DNA from: Ophioderma brevispina
Taxonomy: Eukaryota > Echinodermata > Ophiuroidea > Amphilepidida > Ophiodermatidae
Assembly: GCA_023653785.1 (NCBI GenBank)
Contig: JAMKCH010002916.1
Span: forward strand, 163,782 to 227,781
Direction: 5' to 3'
Length of the DNA: 64,000 bases
Shown: piece after piece, positions 39,001 through 54,000 of the stretch
Layout of the letters: every line of letters starts with the position of its first letter
How positions within the stretch are numbered: position 1 is the stretch's first letter
The notes under the pieces: model-generated
Seen by the model: the letters and a program-made list of their open reading frames with translations, nothing else
The model's database searches: none
What the model was told of the DNA's origin: nothing
Made by a program: the position numbers and the translations under genes

Positions 39001-42000
39001 TAGACTCCAAAGGGATTTATTTTTATAGAAAATCATGCACATTGCTTTTAGAATTCACATTTTAGTGCATTTCTTTTATGTTTTAAGGATTTTGAGTTTT
39101 TAGTTGTCAAATAAAAAAAAATTAAAAAGAAGTACCACATTTTGCCTTGCTTTTTCTATCTAAAAAAGCACATTCCTCATTGCCCTTTTTTAATTTTCTT
39201 ATGTGACAAAACATGTTTTATGCCTTATAAGCACCGAATCTTTGAAGTTGTTTGGAGTATGCTAGCCATTTAGCAGCTTATTAAGCAAACTTACTCAGTT
39301 TTATCATTGCAATGTAAGTGATACATCTGTTGGCTTGTTGCAACAAACTTATTTGAACATTTTTTTTCTCCCAAAGTCTAAAAAAGATGTCAAGGTAGAT
39401 TTAACATAACTGAAATACAGTTAAAGTACATTTTTGCATGAAATGGAACATATTTCTGTCAGTAAAAAAGAAAGTATATAACCTTGCAACCCTTGATACG
39501 CTATCCAAATTGTGGTTTTCTTGGAACACACTCCATACGTTCAAAGATGTTTCAAATTATTATTTTATTTTAAAAAATCCTTTATTTGAAACTGTGCTTG
39601 TAAAAAATTAAATAATTGTTGCTTATTCAGTGGTGAAATTATTGGTGCATTCATTACACTCCCTTGCACAATCTGGGCAAGAAATTTAACTCTGGAAAAG
39701 TTTTGCCATAAGATAATTTTTTCAAGCAAGAGAAATGTCTGATTTTGTCTCTCTGTGTTTACATTTCACTTTTGCTAACAACAAATGCTTAGTTTCTTTC
39801 CCCTTGAAGCATCAACATAACCCACTACTACTTGTCCTCATCTTGAAGAAAGGTAAGAAAATGCTGACTAACTTGGATGTCAAAATAACAATATTGCTAA
39901 CTAACTAACTAACTTTGACGTAAAAATAGCAATAACGCTGACTAACTTAGCTGTTAATATCGATAATGCTAATTTCATCAGTGGTTTGCTTTACTTATTG
40001 ATTTTTTTTATTTATTATACTCTGGCTCCTAATTTCTTGGACAGTTTGGAACGTACGCCCGTTTCCCCGCCAAAACGGCGCACCATCGTGTTGCATGTAG
40101 ACACAGTACACGCAATGATCAACACACGCATTTGTTATGTCCAAGAAATTATGGCCCAGAGTATAGTTAGGCAAAATATGTTTTGTTGTCTACACATAGC
40201 TGACCACGACAAAAAAATGGCTTTATCTGAAGCAAAGAAAACCTTGCGTTGCAGGTGGATGGCATTTTCAAGCAGGATCAGTCAAGTGGTCAAATGACCC
40301 TAAAAATCACCAAAATTAACTCACTTGACTAGGATTATTTTTTTTTATTGGAATCAAACCATTTTTTTGCTTCAAAATGGTGGAATTTACTTACATGCTT
40401 AGAGAGCAATTAAGAAAAACTAATGCTAAGTTGGCATTGAAGATTTTTTTTTGCTTTAAAGTCTCTCTCACTCTCTCCAAGTAAAAGCCAATTAATAGGC
40501 ATGCTCTAATCTATGCTGGAATCTACATCTCTCAATCATTCCATTCCAAACCCTGTATGCATAATCAAAATAGTCATCTATCCATAATTGTTTAACTTCT
40601 GAAACCCAAATTGGAGTCCAAATTAAGAGATGATATCCAATATGTGCGTGTGCATGATTCTAAAAAAAATGTCGGATTTCATACTGCTAATCTTGTTATC
40701 CTCAATTACATACTAGACAGGTTTAGGTGTCATGCACGAGTTGTGTACTTGTACATGGCATGCAGAAATCTTTTGTCCATGGATTAATCAAACAAAATAC
40801 TAAATTCAATGTTTCGTATACACGTACACAAATCGCTTATGACGTCTAAACCTGCCTACTTAAGTAGGCTTAATTCTTTTCCAATGAGCTGGGAAAAGGT
40901 TAGAAATCAACATGTAACCTACAGATTGCTCACAAATTCTAAAACTGTTAAGTGTTTCTTACTGAATGTTTTCTTCATTGGGGCTATTCCTTTTGATATT
41001 CACACCCCCACTGTAGAAGATTTGGTTAAAATCTTCAACAGAGGAAGCAAGGGTTTTAAATGGAATAGCCATGGGTAACTACATTTGAGATTCGTACTTG
41101 CCATTAAGTCTTCAGGTGGTGTGTGGATAGCAAATCCGATAACTGAATTTGAAATATGCATGGTGCACCACTCTGTGGAGGATTTTAGATGAAGTTTTCC
41201 AGAGTGGGAGTATTGATTTCAAATGGAACAGCCCTGTCTCCATTTCATGCTTTGATGCCTGGACATAGCTAACCTGCAAAATGCATTACAGATATGTAAT
41301 CTCAATGTTGCGTGTGTGTGTTCTGAAATTGCTCTACATTTGTAACTTTTAAAAACTTCAATCCACAATGTGCTGTTTCTGAGACTACCTACTTGAAATA
41401 TGCAAATGGTAACTTCAGAATCCATAATGCAATCTTGAGATTATATTTGTGCAAATTTTAAAGTTGTTCCTCATTTTTGTCATTTGTAACTAACTTTTCT
41501 ATTCTATATCTTGTCTCTTTTGTGGAAGTGGCAGAAATTTAGAATTTAATATCAAGGGGGTGGAGGATTCTCAAGTTTAGATGGGTTAGAGACAGTGACA
41601 GATCCAGGAATTCTCAAAGGGGGGCACCAAATTTCTAGCTCGCTGTGTACCGCCCGATGTCCTGTGCTGTCATTCTTCGAGAGCTACAGGTCACCCGGCG
41701 CCTTGTGCAGCCAAAAGTCATTTTTTGAGATCTACAGGGTGCTGGGGGCTCAGCAAAGAATGGGGGGGGGGGGGGGCTGGGTCCTCCCCTGGGTTAGGGA
41801 TGTACTTCAGAGAGTCTATATAAGTGGGACCCATTTTGGCTTCTGATTGAAGAAATTTGTCAAAGTCTCGAATAAATTGGAGGAACTTTGGAAAAAAAAA
41901 CCTGGTTCAATACCCAAATTAGCATTAAAAAGGGAATATACAAGTAGGCTGATATTGCGACCCATATTGGAATATGGTAGTCTGTTGAGATCAGTGGCGT

Positions 42001-45000
42001 ATCTTGGGGGTGCTTTTGGGGCCCTGGGGGTTCATGCCAAAACATGCAAAATCAGCCTATTTTTGGCTATTACAGGTCCTTCCGCCTTGACTGCTAATCT
42101 TTACTGTTCTACATTTCTGACTTCTAATCTTTATTGTTCTACATTTCTGGCTGCTAATCTTTGTCTTACATTTCTGACTGCTAATCTTTATTGTTCTACA
42201 TTTCTGACTGCTAATCTTTATTGTTCTACATTTCTGGCTGCTAATCTTTATTGTTCTACATTCTGACTGCTAATCTTTATTGTTCTACATTTCTGACTGC
42301 TAATCTTTATCCTACATTTCTGACTGCTAATCTTTATTCTACATTTCTGACTGCTAATTTTTAGTTTGTTCTACATTTCTGACTTCTAATCTTTATTGTT
42401 TCACATTTCGGACTGCTAATCTTTATTGTTTTATATATCTAACTGCTAATCTCCATTGTTTTACATCTGAATGCTAATCTTGATTGTTCTACATTTCTGG
42501 CTGCTAATTTTTATCCTACATTTCTGACTGCTAGTCTTTATTGTTCTACATTTCTGACTGCTAATCTATATTGTTCACATTTCTGACTGCTAATCTTTAT
42601 TCTACATTTCTGACTGCGTATCTTTATTGTTTTACATATCTGACTGCTAATCTTTATTCTACATTTATAATAGCTAATGTTGATTGTTCCACATTTCCAC
42701 CTGTACTAATCTATTTTTTTTTTACACTTCCGACTGCTAATCTCCATTGTTTTACATATCTGACTGCTAATCTTCATTGTTTTACATATCTGACTGCTTA
42801 TCTTCATTGTTCTACATTTCTGACTGCTAATCTTTATTGTTCTACATTTCTGACTGCTAATCTTTATTCCACAATTATTATCAGCTAATCATGATTGTTC
42901 TGCATTTCCACCAGTACTAATCTTTATTGTTTCACATTTCGGACTGCTAATCTTTGTTCCACATTCTTTGTTGCAAATCTGTTTTGTTTCGCATTTTGAC
43001 TGCTGGTCTTTATTGTTCCACATTTGACTGTTAACCTTTACTGTTCTACACTTCAGACTGTTATCTATATTGATTTGCATTTCAGACTGCTAATTTTTAT
43101 TGATTTATATTTCCACCTGCTAATCTGTATTGTTGCACATTTTAGTCTATTTTTACTGCAAATCTCTTTTGTCATAAATTGTTACATTTCTGGCTGCTAA
43201 TCTTTACTGTCAATCTTTATTTTTTATATTTAACTCTAATATTTATTGTTTTACATTTTGGACTGCTAGCTTTACTATTTTACATTTCAGACTGCTAATC
43301 TTGATTGTTCCACATTCTGACTGCTAATCTGTCTATTCTTCAGTTCATACTCTCATTGATCATCTTACATACTAAACTGGCAAAAATTTATCACATGCAG
43401 TTGAAATGATATGTGTAGGATTTTTAACAGTTTGCTATTTTTCCATCTACTAACTTTTCAATCCCTCATTTTCATGCTATCATGGATAACATTGGCTGCA
43501 CATTTGTCGCTTATTGTAATTTGATTTTTCGGTTTCCATGCTACATTAGGAATACTAATATTGTTGACATTTCACCCTCAGTTTATATCAACAGCTGAGG
43601 TTTATTGAAATTTGTAAATATTTGTTTATCAAATTAGAGAACTCTTCTAGGTGTTGTCAGCAAAGAATCGCAAATTCTTGAAATAGGGGCACAGGTTGAG
43701 AACTTGCAATAATTTATGAATCGCCTAAAAGACTGTCCTCTGCAATCATTTTGTCAATATTCTGCTTCACCTACTGAAGACAAACTGCAATATATAGGAA
43801 CATCAAACTGTGAATGTTGAACAATTTAAATGTCATTGTTTTTACCTAAATTTAAGTGGTGTTAATCAGTTTCAAGTCAAATAGTAGCTTAAGTGCTTTA
43901 GATGAAGTTTTTATGTTTAGGAAGAAGAGATTTAACTTTCAATCTCAACTGAAATCATTTCAGGTACAGATGGGCATATCCCTAATGCATCCCCCCCACC
44001 CTCCAGAAACCGGGAGGAAAAGAATGGTTGTCATTCGACAAATAAACAAGTTGAATAAAGTTGTGATTTTATTTTAGAATTTATCACTTTCAATTTTCAT
44101 CCCTTCTCCTGGATTTTGGATCTAGTAATAAAGAAACAACTCACTTGCACCTGGTATGTCATCAGATCTTCATTATTGTTATTATTCCAAACATGTTATG
44201 TGGAGAACTTTATTGTTAAAATTCTTCTAATCATAATTATGGTTGCAGTACATAACTTGAAATTCCCCAAGTTTAAAGTCCATTAATGATAGTGTTAAAT
44301 ATTTAATGTTTTACTTCCAATTTGATATAGATATTAAGTCATTTACTAAAAGAGTTCATAACAAAGTAAGTTTTCACAATAATATAAATACCATTTGATG
44401 TCTTGCATGAAACTGCTTTGCATGACTCCCATTGCGAACACTCACCAGCATGTTGTGTATATCAATGTGGCATGCATGATCCATGCAGGCATACAAGTAA
44501 TTACAATTTGCATATGATGTTCTCCCATTGTTCCATGCCTATGCCATGTGCTTCCCACATGTTACATGTTGTTCCAAGTGTATTTTATGTTAATATCTGG
44601 TCAGTATGTTATGGAGTAAGTTGCTTATATTTTGTTTTGGGCATTGTTTGTTTGTCGTCATTGTTTTTTTTTATGTTCATTGACATTAACAGTGTGCTTT
44701 TAGAAGTTTATTTATTCAGGAAAATTATGTTAAGTCATATTGGGCTCTTTCAAATGAATTCCATGGACAGGCAATGATCAATGCATGGGTGTCACATGCA
44801 CTGCACATGACAACCATTCATTGGTCATGATCTAACCATGGCTCTTCCAAGTGAATTCAATATCCCCTTGTAAGAGGCATACACTTAATTATTCCAGTTG
44901 TGACTTACATGAGGGTGTATGTAATTTCTCTGCAACAGCCCATTGTAATAGTGAAATAGACTGGCTAATATTTGGTAAATAATATGGTAGAATGTAGATT

Positions 45001-48000
45001 TGCCTTTTTGGGGTGATATAATATTTTGGTTTGATTTTGTAAAATAAGTTTCATGTGGGTAATAGAAATATGGTCTATAGTAGGGTAAAAGAGCAAGATC
45101 TATCATGTTTTCTAATACCAACCCCTTCTGCATAGATTTATAGTATTTTATCTTTTGGCTATAAACAAAAGTTTGTGTCAAAGCTCACAGGTGCATTTTA
45201 TATTTTATACAGAAAAAAAAATTGTTGTCCTCAAATTAAGGATTTCATGTTTTTCTTCAAAATTTGAGCTTCTGGAGGCTACCCCCTTTAGATTTTAGAG
45301 GCGACGACAAAAGAAAATTGGGAAAAATTTTGTTTGTTGGTACATTATATATGTGGGTATAGGGAAACCTCTTGAGTCTTGCTCCCCCTCCCCAGAAGGT
45401 CAGGTCTGGTTATACCCTTGGAGATCACTGTTTGTGAGCAAAGAAGTTTTAAGCTGTTCACCACACAACCTTAGACAAAAAATGAGTCTTCCATTGCCAG
45501 TGAACTGAGTGAGCTTACAAACAATTTTTTTTCTGTATTATGCATCAGATTTTGAAACCTACAAGCTTTGAAACAAACCTTTTTTGTTCTTGAGCCATAT
45601 TGTCACCCTTGTATTTAAATAAGCGTAGTTTAGGATGATTCCAGGTTAGCAATTTGATATATCTTTTTTTTGTGCATCAATAAAAAGTAATACACATGTA
45701 TTCAGATTCCAGTGCTAACAATTGTATTAATTTAACTGGCATATGTAGCTTGATTCCTGTAAATACAACAAGCAAACAAACAAACAAACAAACAAACAAG
45801 CAATAAATATCCAGATATTGAAATCATTTGTAAAATAGTATCTAGCAAAACAGGAAGACAATGGAATAGAAGTTAGAGCGCATGACCAGAAGGTCGTGGG
45901 TTCGATCCCAGGAAGTGTCAACATATTTTGTCACCTAGGAAAGGACATACACTCTAAAGTCAAGGTTACTTTTGCTGGACATATTTTTCATGATTTATAG
46001 GGTATAGAACACTTTAGTGGTTTCTTAAGGTTGTAGGTTCATAAGTGCAATACATACCAAATTGAAATAGATGATATTTACAAAATCTTCAGATGATAAT
46101 ATGCAATGATGGGGATATGATTGGGAGTATAAAACCCTCTGCTATACCATACAGTAATAGAAGACAACATATAAATATTTCCCCAATTTCATACCACAAT
46201 TTTACAAAATTCAAAGTCTTCACAGATATATGTACTATTTGATATTGTCATCAGATTATTCTTGGTGAGAGACATATATTTTGTGAGTAGGTTGAATTTT
46301 GTTCATGTTTAAGTAAAGGCTTCATAATATTATGTTCATAATAAAATTTTGAGGTACTGTTAGACACTCAAACCACCACCCTCTTGTTAAACAGATCCAG
46401 TAGATAATCAAATTGAAATAGGTGTAAAGGTAATTGAAATATTTGAATGAAACAAAGTAATGGGATAGTTGATCCTATAATTTAGACAGAAGGATGTAGA
46501 CATATGTCAGCCCTGAAGTAAAAGGTTCCATAATCCTGCTTTATGTTGTTTGATTTTGTTTTTTAATTTTGCGAAATGATATTCATAGTTTAGCAATCTT
46601 CAGTTCTGCTTTGTGAAGATAAAAATAAATCCCTCTCTCTAAATCTCAGTGAATTAAAATAATGAATTCATTAATTTACCTGAATTGATTGAAAAACGAA
46701 TTGCCATTTTTTGTGTTTAATATGACTTTGTATTTCTTATTTTCTGTTCACAGAATTGTTGCAAGGAAAATCATCAGGTAAAATTCCTTTGTTTATATTG
46801 TATTTTCGTTTACTGGCGATCAATATTCCACAAAATTAACTCAATTTTAATGCATTGATGGAAATCCTGAAGGGGTACGAGTACCATGTACACTTGTTGT
46901 CTTTCTTGCTGCCTTTTTTTTGGACATTTGCTCTTCTTTTTGGCCACTTGCTCCCCTTTTGGGCCACCTTTTCCCTTTTGGCCACATGTTCCCTTTTGGC
47001 CACATGTTCCCCTTTTTGGCCACTTGTTCCCTTTTGGCCACTTGTTCCCTTTTGGCCACATGTTCCCCTTTCTTGGCCACTTGCTCCCCTTTTTGGCCAC
47101 TTGCTCACCTTTTTGGCCATTTGCTCACCTTTTTGGCCATTTGCTTCCCTTTTAGCCACTTGCTCCACTTTTTGGTCACTTTCTCCCCTTTTTGGCCACT
47201 TGCTCCCATTTTTTGGCCACATGTTCCCTTTTGGCCACACATTTCCTTTTTGGCTACATGTTTCCCTTTTGGCCACATGTTTCCCTTTTGGCCACATGTT
47301 TCCCTTTTGGCCACATGTTCCCCTTCTTGGCCACTTGCTCACCTTATTGGCCACTTCCTTTTTGGCCACTTGCGCCACCTTTTGGCCACTTGCTCACTTT
47401 TGGCCACTTGCTCCCATTTTTTGGCCACATGTTCCCCTTTTTGGCCACTTACTCACCTTTTGGCACTTGCTCCACTTTTTGGTCACTTTCTCCCCTTTTT
47501 GGCCACTTGCTCTCCTTTTTGGTCGCATGTGCCTTTTTGGACACTTGTTCCACTTTTGGCCACATGTTCCCCTTTCTTGGCCACTTGCTCACCTTTTTGG
47601 CCACTTCCCTTTTGGCCACTTGCTCCCATTTTTGGCCATATGGAAGAACAAGTGGGGAATAGTAAGGGGGCTATACTTGAGTTAGTACAATATTTGATGG
47701 CCTGTTTTTCATTTTAATCACAGCTGCTTTAGAACATCTCCTAACCAATCAACAGCGGATCATTCACGAGGTTGTTAAGACCAGACACAAATCCAAGATA
47801 GGCAAGATCAGCGCATCTTTCCGTCACTCATTCCGACATTCTTTCTTCGGGGGTTCTGTGGATAGCCTTGACGGGGATGATGATGATGATGTTTCACCTT
47901 GTGTGTCACCAAGACTCAGCCCAAGGAGTTCACCCATGAGTTCCCCTCGCATGGGAATGAAACATTCCAGGTCTAATGAGGAATTGGTAAGTCAGAGAAA

Positions 48001-51000
48001 AGTATGTGAGAATGAAGAGTAGTTTTGAGGAGTTTCAAAATTAACAGAGACCTATATATCAATATTTATGGTAGGGGATTTTAATTCTCCTTTTCTGGAC
48101 TAAACAATTCCACCTCTCACCTAAAAAAAGTGCCTTCTGCTTTATCTTTGAAAAACAATGTGCTCCCCTTTGAAATTCTCCAACTGTAAATGTTAATAAA
48201 TCCTGTGGTCATCTTCTCTTTACTTGTCTGCAGTTGATGCCGCCTCCAAAAACCAGACCACCAAAACACAAAAGTGCTAGGCCCAAGAGCACAGGACCAA
48301 TTTCATTCAACAGCAACTCTGGAACAAAGTATGTATATACATGTATTGATTTTTTTTGGAGGGGGGGGGGTAAATATCTAGGTCAACTACAGATAGTAGT
48401 TTAAAACCAATCCCACAATGCATTGCCTATTGACACTTATCAGTACTTAGGGGGTTGTCATTTTCTTTGGAATGAGAGTCCCAAATATTGGGAAGGCCAG
48501 AGGTATTTTCCTATGACCCCTGTAATAACAGCTTGCTCTCGTCTCTAGCCCGGGAGGATTGAAAGGAAGGGGTGAAGGGATAGAAGCTAAAGAAGATTTC
48601 ACAACATGGGTGAGAATCGAACTAGGGACCCCGGGGCCGCAGTCTCATGACCAGCGAGGGCAAGCCACAAGGGTGTAGATGGACAGGCCAGCGATTTCGT
48701 GCCCATATGGGTGTTCTTATGATGATGTCATCGCATGATTTGGGACTTGGTGCATTTTCTAGCGTCAGTGGCATAGTATATTGTGGTCTATGGGCATGTT
48801 AGGGTTATTCTGAATTTGAGATGTGCTTTAAGGCCATTTTGAGGCATTTTGTCAAGATTTTGATGCTATTTTGAGGCTATGAAATTTTTAAGCACTATTT
48901 TGATTGGTTACTTGGAAGGTAATATCATGTAAGGAGCAAATCAGAGATTTTATTCCATTCTTAGACCGCGGTCACACGAGCAATATTTCGTCGTTGTGGT
49001 GTAATATTCTTATTGTGGTACTACTGTAATAATTATACGACCGTCCCGGTCACACGGTGAGATTATTGTAATCATGTCGTAGACATTTCTGGACACACTA
49101 GCACGAGGTCAACAACACGGTTCATTGCGTAAGCATGGTAGTAAACTACGAAATGCGGTCACACAGCGATTTTGCCCAGTAAATTACGACAGTACCATGG
49201 TAGAAAGCGGCCCAACGATGGAAATTATCATCGTTAAGTTATTACGACAGTACTATGGTACAACGACGACATGTCGTCTTAAGTTGCGGTCACACGCAGG
49301 CTTTATTGTAGTACTACTGTAGTACTATTGTAGTAAACTACGAAAAAAAGCCTCGTGTGACCCCGGTCTTACTTTATACCCGAGTCAACCAATCAATGCA
49401 CTGGCATTGTTCTCCTTGGTGCACAGGTGGCCCAAGACCAACATTAAAAATACATCAAAAACAAAATATGATACTGTAGGAATGGTGGTATGATATACAC
49501 AGAGATATAAAAGCACTATTTTGATTGGTTACTCAGAGGGCTATCTCATGTTGTGTCCTGTAATGAGCCAATCAGACAGACTATATTATAGGTGGTAGTG
49601 CTCACGGGGGTTAAAAAGGGAATCCATATTTGGTTTTGCATCTCACATCCCTCACCAGTACATAGAAAGGTGTGCATTATATAGGACTTTGGATCGCTAA
49701 CAGCTGCCAATACAGGGCCACTCTCACTTTGTCCCCTTGTGGCAGGAGATATAGTCCTCCGGGCTCACAGTCCGGGAACAATGGTGAACAATAGGGCAAT
49801 CGATTCAGTTGACTCTTCATGCAACATTAGTTTCACGCTTTATTCCGTTGTCGTCTATAGAGCCCGGATTATGATATCTGCCGGACCATGATTACTTTCA
49901 CACCCTCCCAAATCTGCCTCTGACAACCAAGTAATTGCTGACATTATTTTGGGTGAATCAGCCCAGGCCACAAATAAAATGTTTGCTGTACAAGGTGCTT
50001 TTGAAAAAACTGATACTGAGCACATTTTAGGGAAATGAGATGTTGAAAGATATCTTGAAATATGTAAAGGTAAATTGTTTTCCCATAGCTCTACAGTGTA
50101 AAAGAAAAGACTATAAAGCTGCAGTCTTAATAAAGCTGCAGTCTTAATAATTATTTTCATGTGTAAAATAGAAGTCGACGTCGGCGATCCAACAGTCTGC
50201 AATTCGAGTTGACTTTAGGTGGAATAACAGAGGTAAATAATGTATAAGCAAATTTAATTGGCTTTGTCATCTGGGATCATCTGCTTTGAGTTTTGTTTGG
50301 TATTCCATGTTGCACGGTGGCATAGGCCATTAATAAGGCCCTGGCTTTCACCAGAGGAGCATTTGCCAATACAGTTGTAACGCGTAACTTGTAAGTCAGT
50401 TGTTGTGTTATCTCACTCTCAAACCTTTCAATCCTTGTAGATTTCTGTACAGGCTATACCACCTAAGTCTGTGGTTTTTAAGATGGCTTCTCAAATGGGA
50501 AGCCATCTTGAAACCACTGACCTAAGACTAGGCTTGTTTTGGACTCATATGAATGCATTTTTCATACTGATAATGAATATGGTCATAAAAAAGCACAGCT
50601 TTGAAATTTTTGAAAAAAATCTGAAAAAAATTGAAACTATTAGTGACTATAGTCAGGCGCGGATCTAGGGAGGGGCGGAGGGGGCGCGTGCCTCCCGGTA
50701 ATTCTGCAAAATCTTGCAAAATTAGCCCATTTTGGATAAGTTTCAGCCTTCTGCCCCCTGGTAATTTTGACGTTTTTCAATCCTGGAAAAAAAAAATCCG
50801 CCCGATAGTCACCAGCTGAGCGCCAAGGGATTTTAAGCTTTAAAATGGCACAACATCTGACATGTTACGGCTGTGTTTGTGAATGAGTCTAAGTTGAGGT
50901 GGAAAGTATGGGTTCCAGTTGATCTTGAAAAGCCTAAATGTACTTTGGAAGAAGTTCTGGTCAATTAGTAAAAGAATTGTGGACTTAACACACCAAATAC

Positions 51001-54000
51001 TTATATTAAAAGCAATCACTGCAAGCTGGCATTTAAATGCACAATCTGTATATTTTAAGTTAAAATTGGACTATTCCAGATGAATTACGTACGAAAGGAA
51101 CCTGGGAAAGGAACGACAGGAATTGAGTATATTCCCAACTGAAAGTGATATGGAAGCGGGTCATGATCAATGCATGGATGTCACATGCAATGCATTGACA
51201 ACCATGCATTGATAACAAGCTAGATACATAGAGTGCCCTGCTCAGTGAGGATGTGAAGTCGACTCAGCGAGCTCTTGCATCATCACTTACATCGTCTACT
51301 TCATGATCTGATTTCATGAAAGCCGTAGGTAACCACTAGATTTCGGTGAGGTGAACTAGCATTTCACATGAAACTGATAGAAGAATATTATTGGAACAAA
51401 AATAAGTGAGGGTAGTATGTAAAAATTGCTGGCAAAGGGTGCAATTTTGATCAAAGCCAATTCATATCTCCATATTGAATTTGTTACTGCCTTTATCATT
51501 GCCGTTTGTTAACACCTTCCCTTGAAATTGGACACTGATCTCCTCTTCCAAAGTATCAAGCAACAAGAAAAACTAGCAGACAGTTCACATAAAATTTGGA
51601 GGGCTTGTTAAGATATAAACTTTCAGAACTTGTTTCTTTATATAACTGAAATATTATCCACAAAACAAAAATTTACCGAATTTAGTAAATTAATTCAGGA
51701 AAGCATTCTCAATTTTGGTGCCAAAAATTGGCTTCATGGCACCAAAATGGTCAACACTTTCCAGTTCCTGAATGAATTTATTTGATTTAGGCATATTGCC
51801 CGATTCATTCGGTTCGTTGAAAACATGGAAAAATGAGGATAAACAATGTAGCTTGTAATAAAAATCTGTTTTATTTACATAATCATGATGACCTGTAAAA
51901 GAACTACAATTTTCTAAAATAAAGGCAGTTTTGGTGATATTTTCTAGTTGCCTTTATTTCAGAGCATGAGATTTTGGTTTGTTTGTAAACAAACTGGCAA
52001 TAAATCTGCCAACACCAACAGTCAGCACTCTACATTTATCTAGCTTGTTGTCATTACCTGACCATGGCTCTTTTACATGAATTCAAGTTAACCCTAAATT
52101 AGAGGAAAATACTCAATTATTCCCATTGGCTATTCCATAGGGTGTATGGAATTCATATGGAATAGCCAAGCAACTAGGCTAGTGCACATAATCTTGCTTA
52201 AAGGCTGAATCATATTTTTTGCATATACATAAGCTTGTCCATATACTAATTACTGTGTGAAATAGCTAAGCTCAAATCGAAGTCCTTCATATAGAAAATC
52301 ACAACTTTGTTTCAAAATTCCAGATCTGTGCATTGTGTTATACACAGTATCCTATGGCACATAATACTATACAAAAATGTTTCCTGCACATCATAAACAA
52401 AAAATCTGATTCATCTCAAACTTTGGATTGCGCATTTTAGGTTACTACCTTTAGTTCTAGCTGACTATTTTTAATTATTCCACAAACAAATTATATTTGA
52501 AATCTCTGAGTCGCCTTTAAGTGAAGATATAGATATGTTGTGCACCAGTTTCACAGTGCAATAAGTTTTACGTTCCACTTACGCAAGAAATAGTATACAC
52601 CTACGACTTAGGCATCAAAAAAAGTGTTGTTGCAGTAACCCATCGTCGCCCTTTAAAAAAACGTACTGACTCAAAGTTTTTATGCAAATTAGCACCAAAA
52701 ACAAATTCTGATGATTGACCCATGATTTTCATCAACATTAAAAAAAAATTTTTACCAAAACAAAGATGAAAAAAATATCAAAACAAGAACAATTAAAATA
52801 AAAGATCTTTGCGATGTAATTGAAAAAAAGTTTTTAAGTAGTAGCATGTTGTATTCATTTTAGAGTTTGTTTGTTTGCTCGTATCCACAAGTCATGTAAT
52901 GGCGTGTGTGGGTGGTGTTGTCAGGATTTGTAAGCTAGGGTGATGATACGGGGGCCGCGGTATCCATGATACGGACGCTCCTAACATGGCCCGCTATTTG
53001 AGGCTGGGGTGGATGGGAACAGTCAGGGGGTTTACACCTACTCTTATTCGACACTGACTGCGATGTACATGTACAGTTGTGACTCTCTGTACACGGGACC
53101 GACGGCTTAACGTCCCATCAGAAGGACGGGATGCTTCTATGATCCATTTGCCCAATTCTCAGTGAACAATGGAGGAGAGCGGTTATTCTGTATTAATCAA
53201 TAGCTGGTACGGTATACAGATCAAATCCATCCAGAATTGATAGTACCCGAATAAATCCCAGCAAGTGCCACGGGACCCCCACCGGGATTCGAACCCGGGA
53301 ATTTTTGATGGAAATTTTAGAGTAAAACATTGTGAAGATTTTTTAAAAAATCTGACCGACTGACCGACCCTCATATTTTATCTCTGTTGTGGCTAACAAA
53401 CAATTTTTTTATGCCTAAGAATGGTTTGAAGAAAGAGACCCAGGCCTATCAAATAATAGCATTTTTCTACTATACAGAACAGTTGAGTGCAAATCCTTGG
53501 AACACATTTTTTCAATGGGAGTAGAATTCACTATGAGCTAATAAACCTCAATTCCCATGGTGCAGTTCAGTAGCTTTCATTCACCAGTGCATGAGCAAAT
53601 GCACCCTCTGTTTCTTATAGAGCAGGAGCAGGATATCCTTATTTAAGGAATTTGTTTACCTCCCACTACAGAAAAGGTTTGACACCTTTGGTAGTTAGTA
53701 TGGACCCTCTACATCACTGCTACACTCTAAACGAAATGGACTCCTGACGTTAAGAAAATGAACACCCTTGGATTAACAAAATTGAACACATATTTACTTA
53801 ACTATCACATGTGGTTCAAAAGTGAACTTGATAGAACACAATGTGTTGTGGGGAACATCATTTGCAACTTTTTGTGTTCTAAATTCGAACACCTGAACAT
53901 GTTCTAGAAGTTAACAATTTGTTGTTCAAATGTAACAGTTTTTGAACCACAGGAGGGTTGTTTAAAATAAAGGGTGTTAACATTTAGAACATGTAGTGTA

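Noticed and set aside
39801..39852. Possible small exon ending AAGAAAG before GTAAGA
   Set aside because: The required phase has a stop (ACA TAA), so it cannot join exon d and exon g.
40809..41078. 89-codon frame
   Set aside because: The second half is a GGCTATTCC-family element end; no splice sites.
41847..42888. Frames with repeated TANLYCSTFL
   Set aside because: They translate the 30-bp minisatellite, whose unit is divisible by three.
46836..47717. Long reading frames (276, 265, 180, 156 codons) on both strands
   Set aside because: All are made of the 18-21-bp minisatellite, are open in several frames and lack other coding signs.
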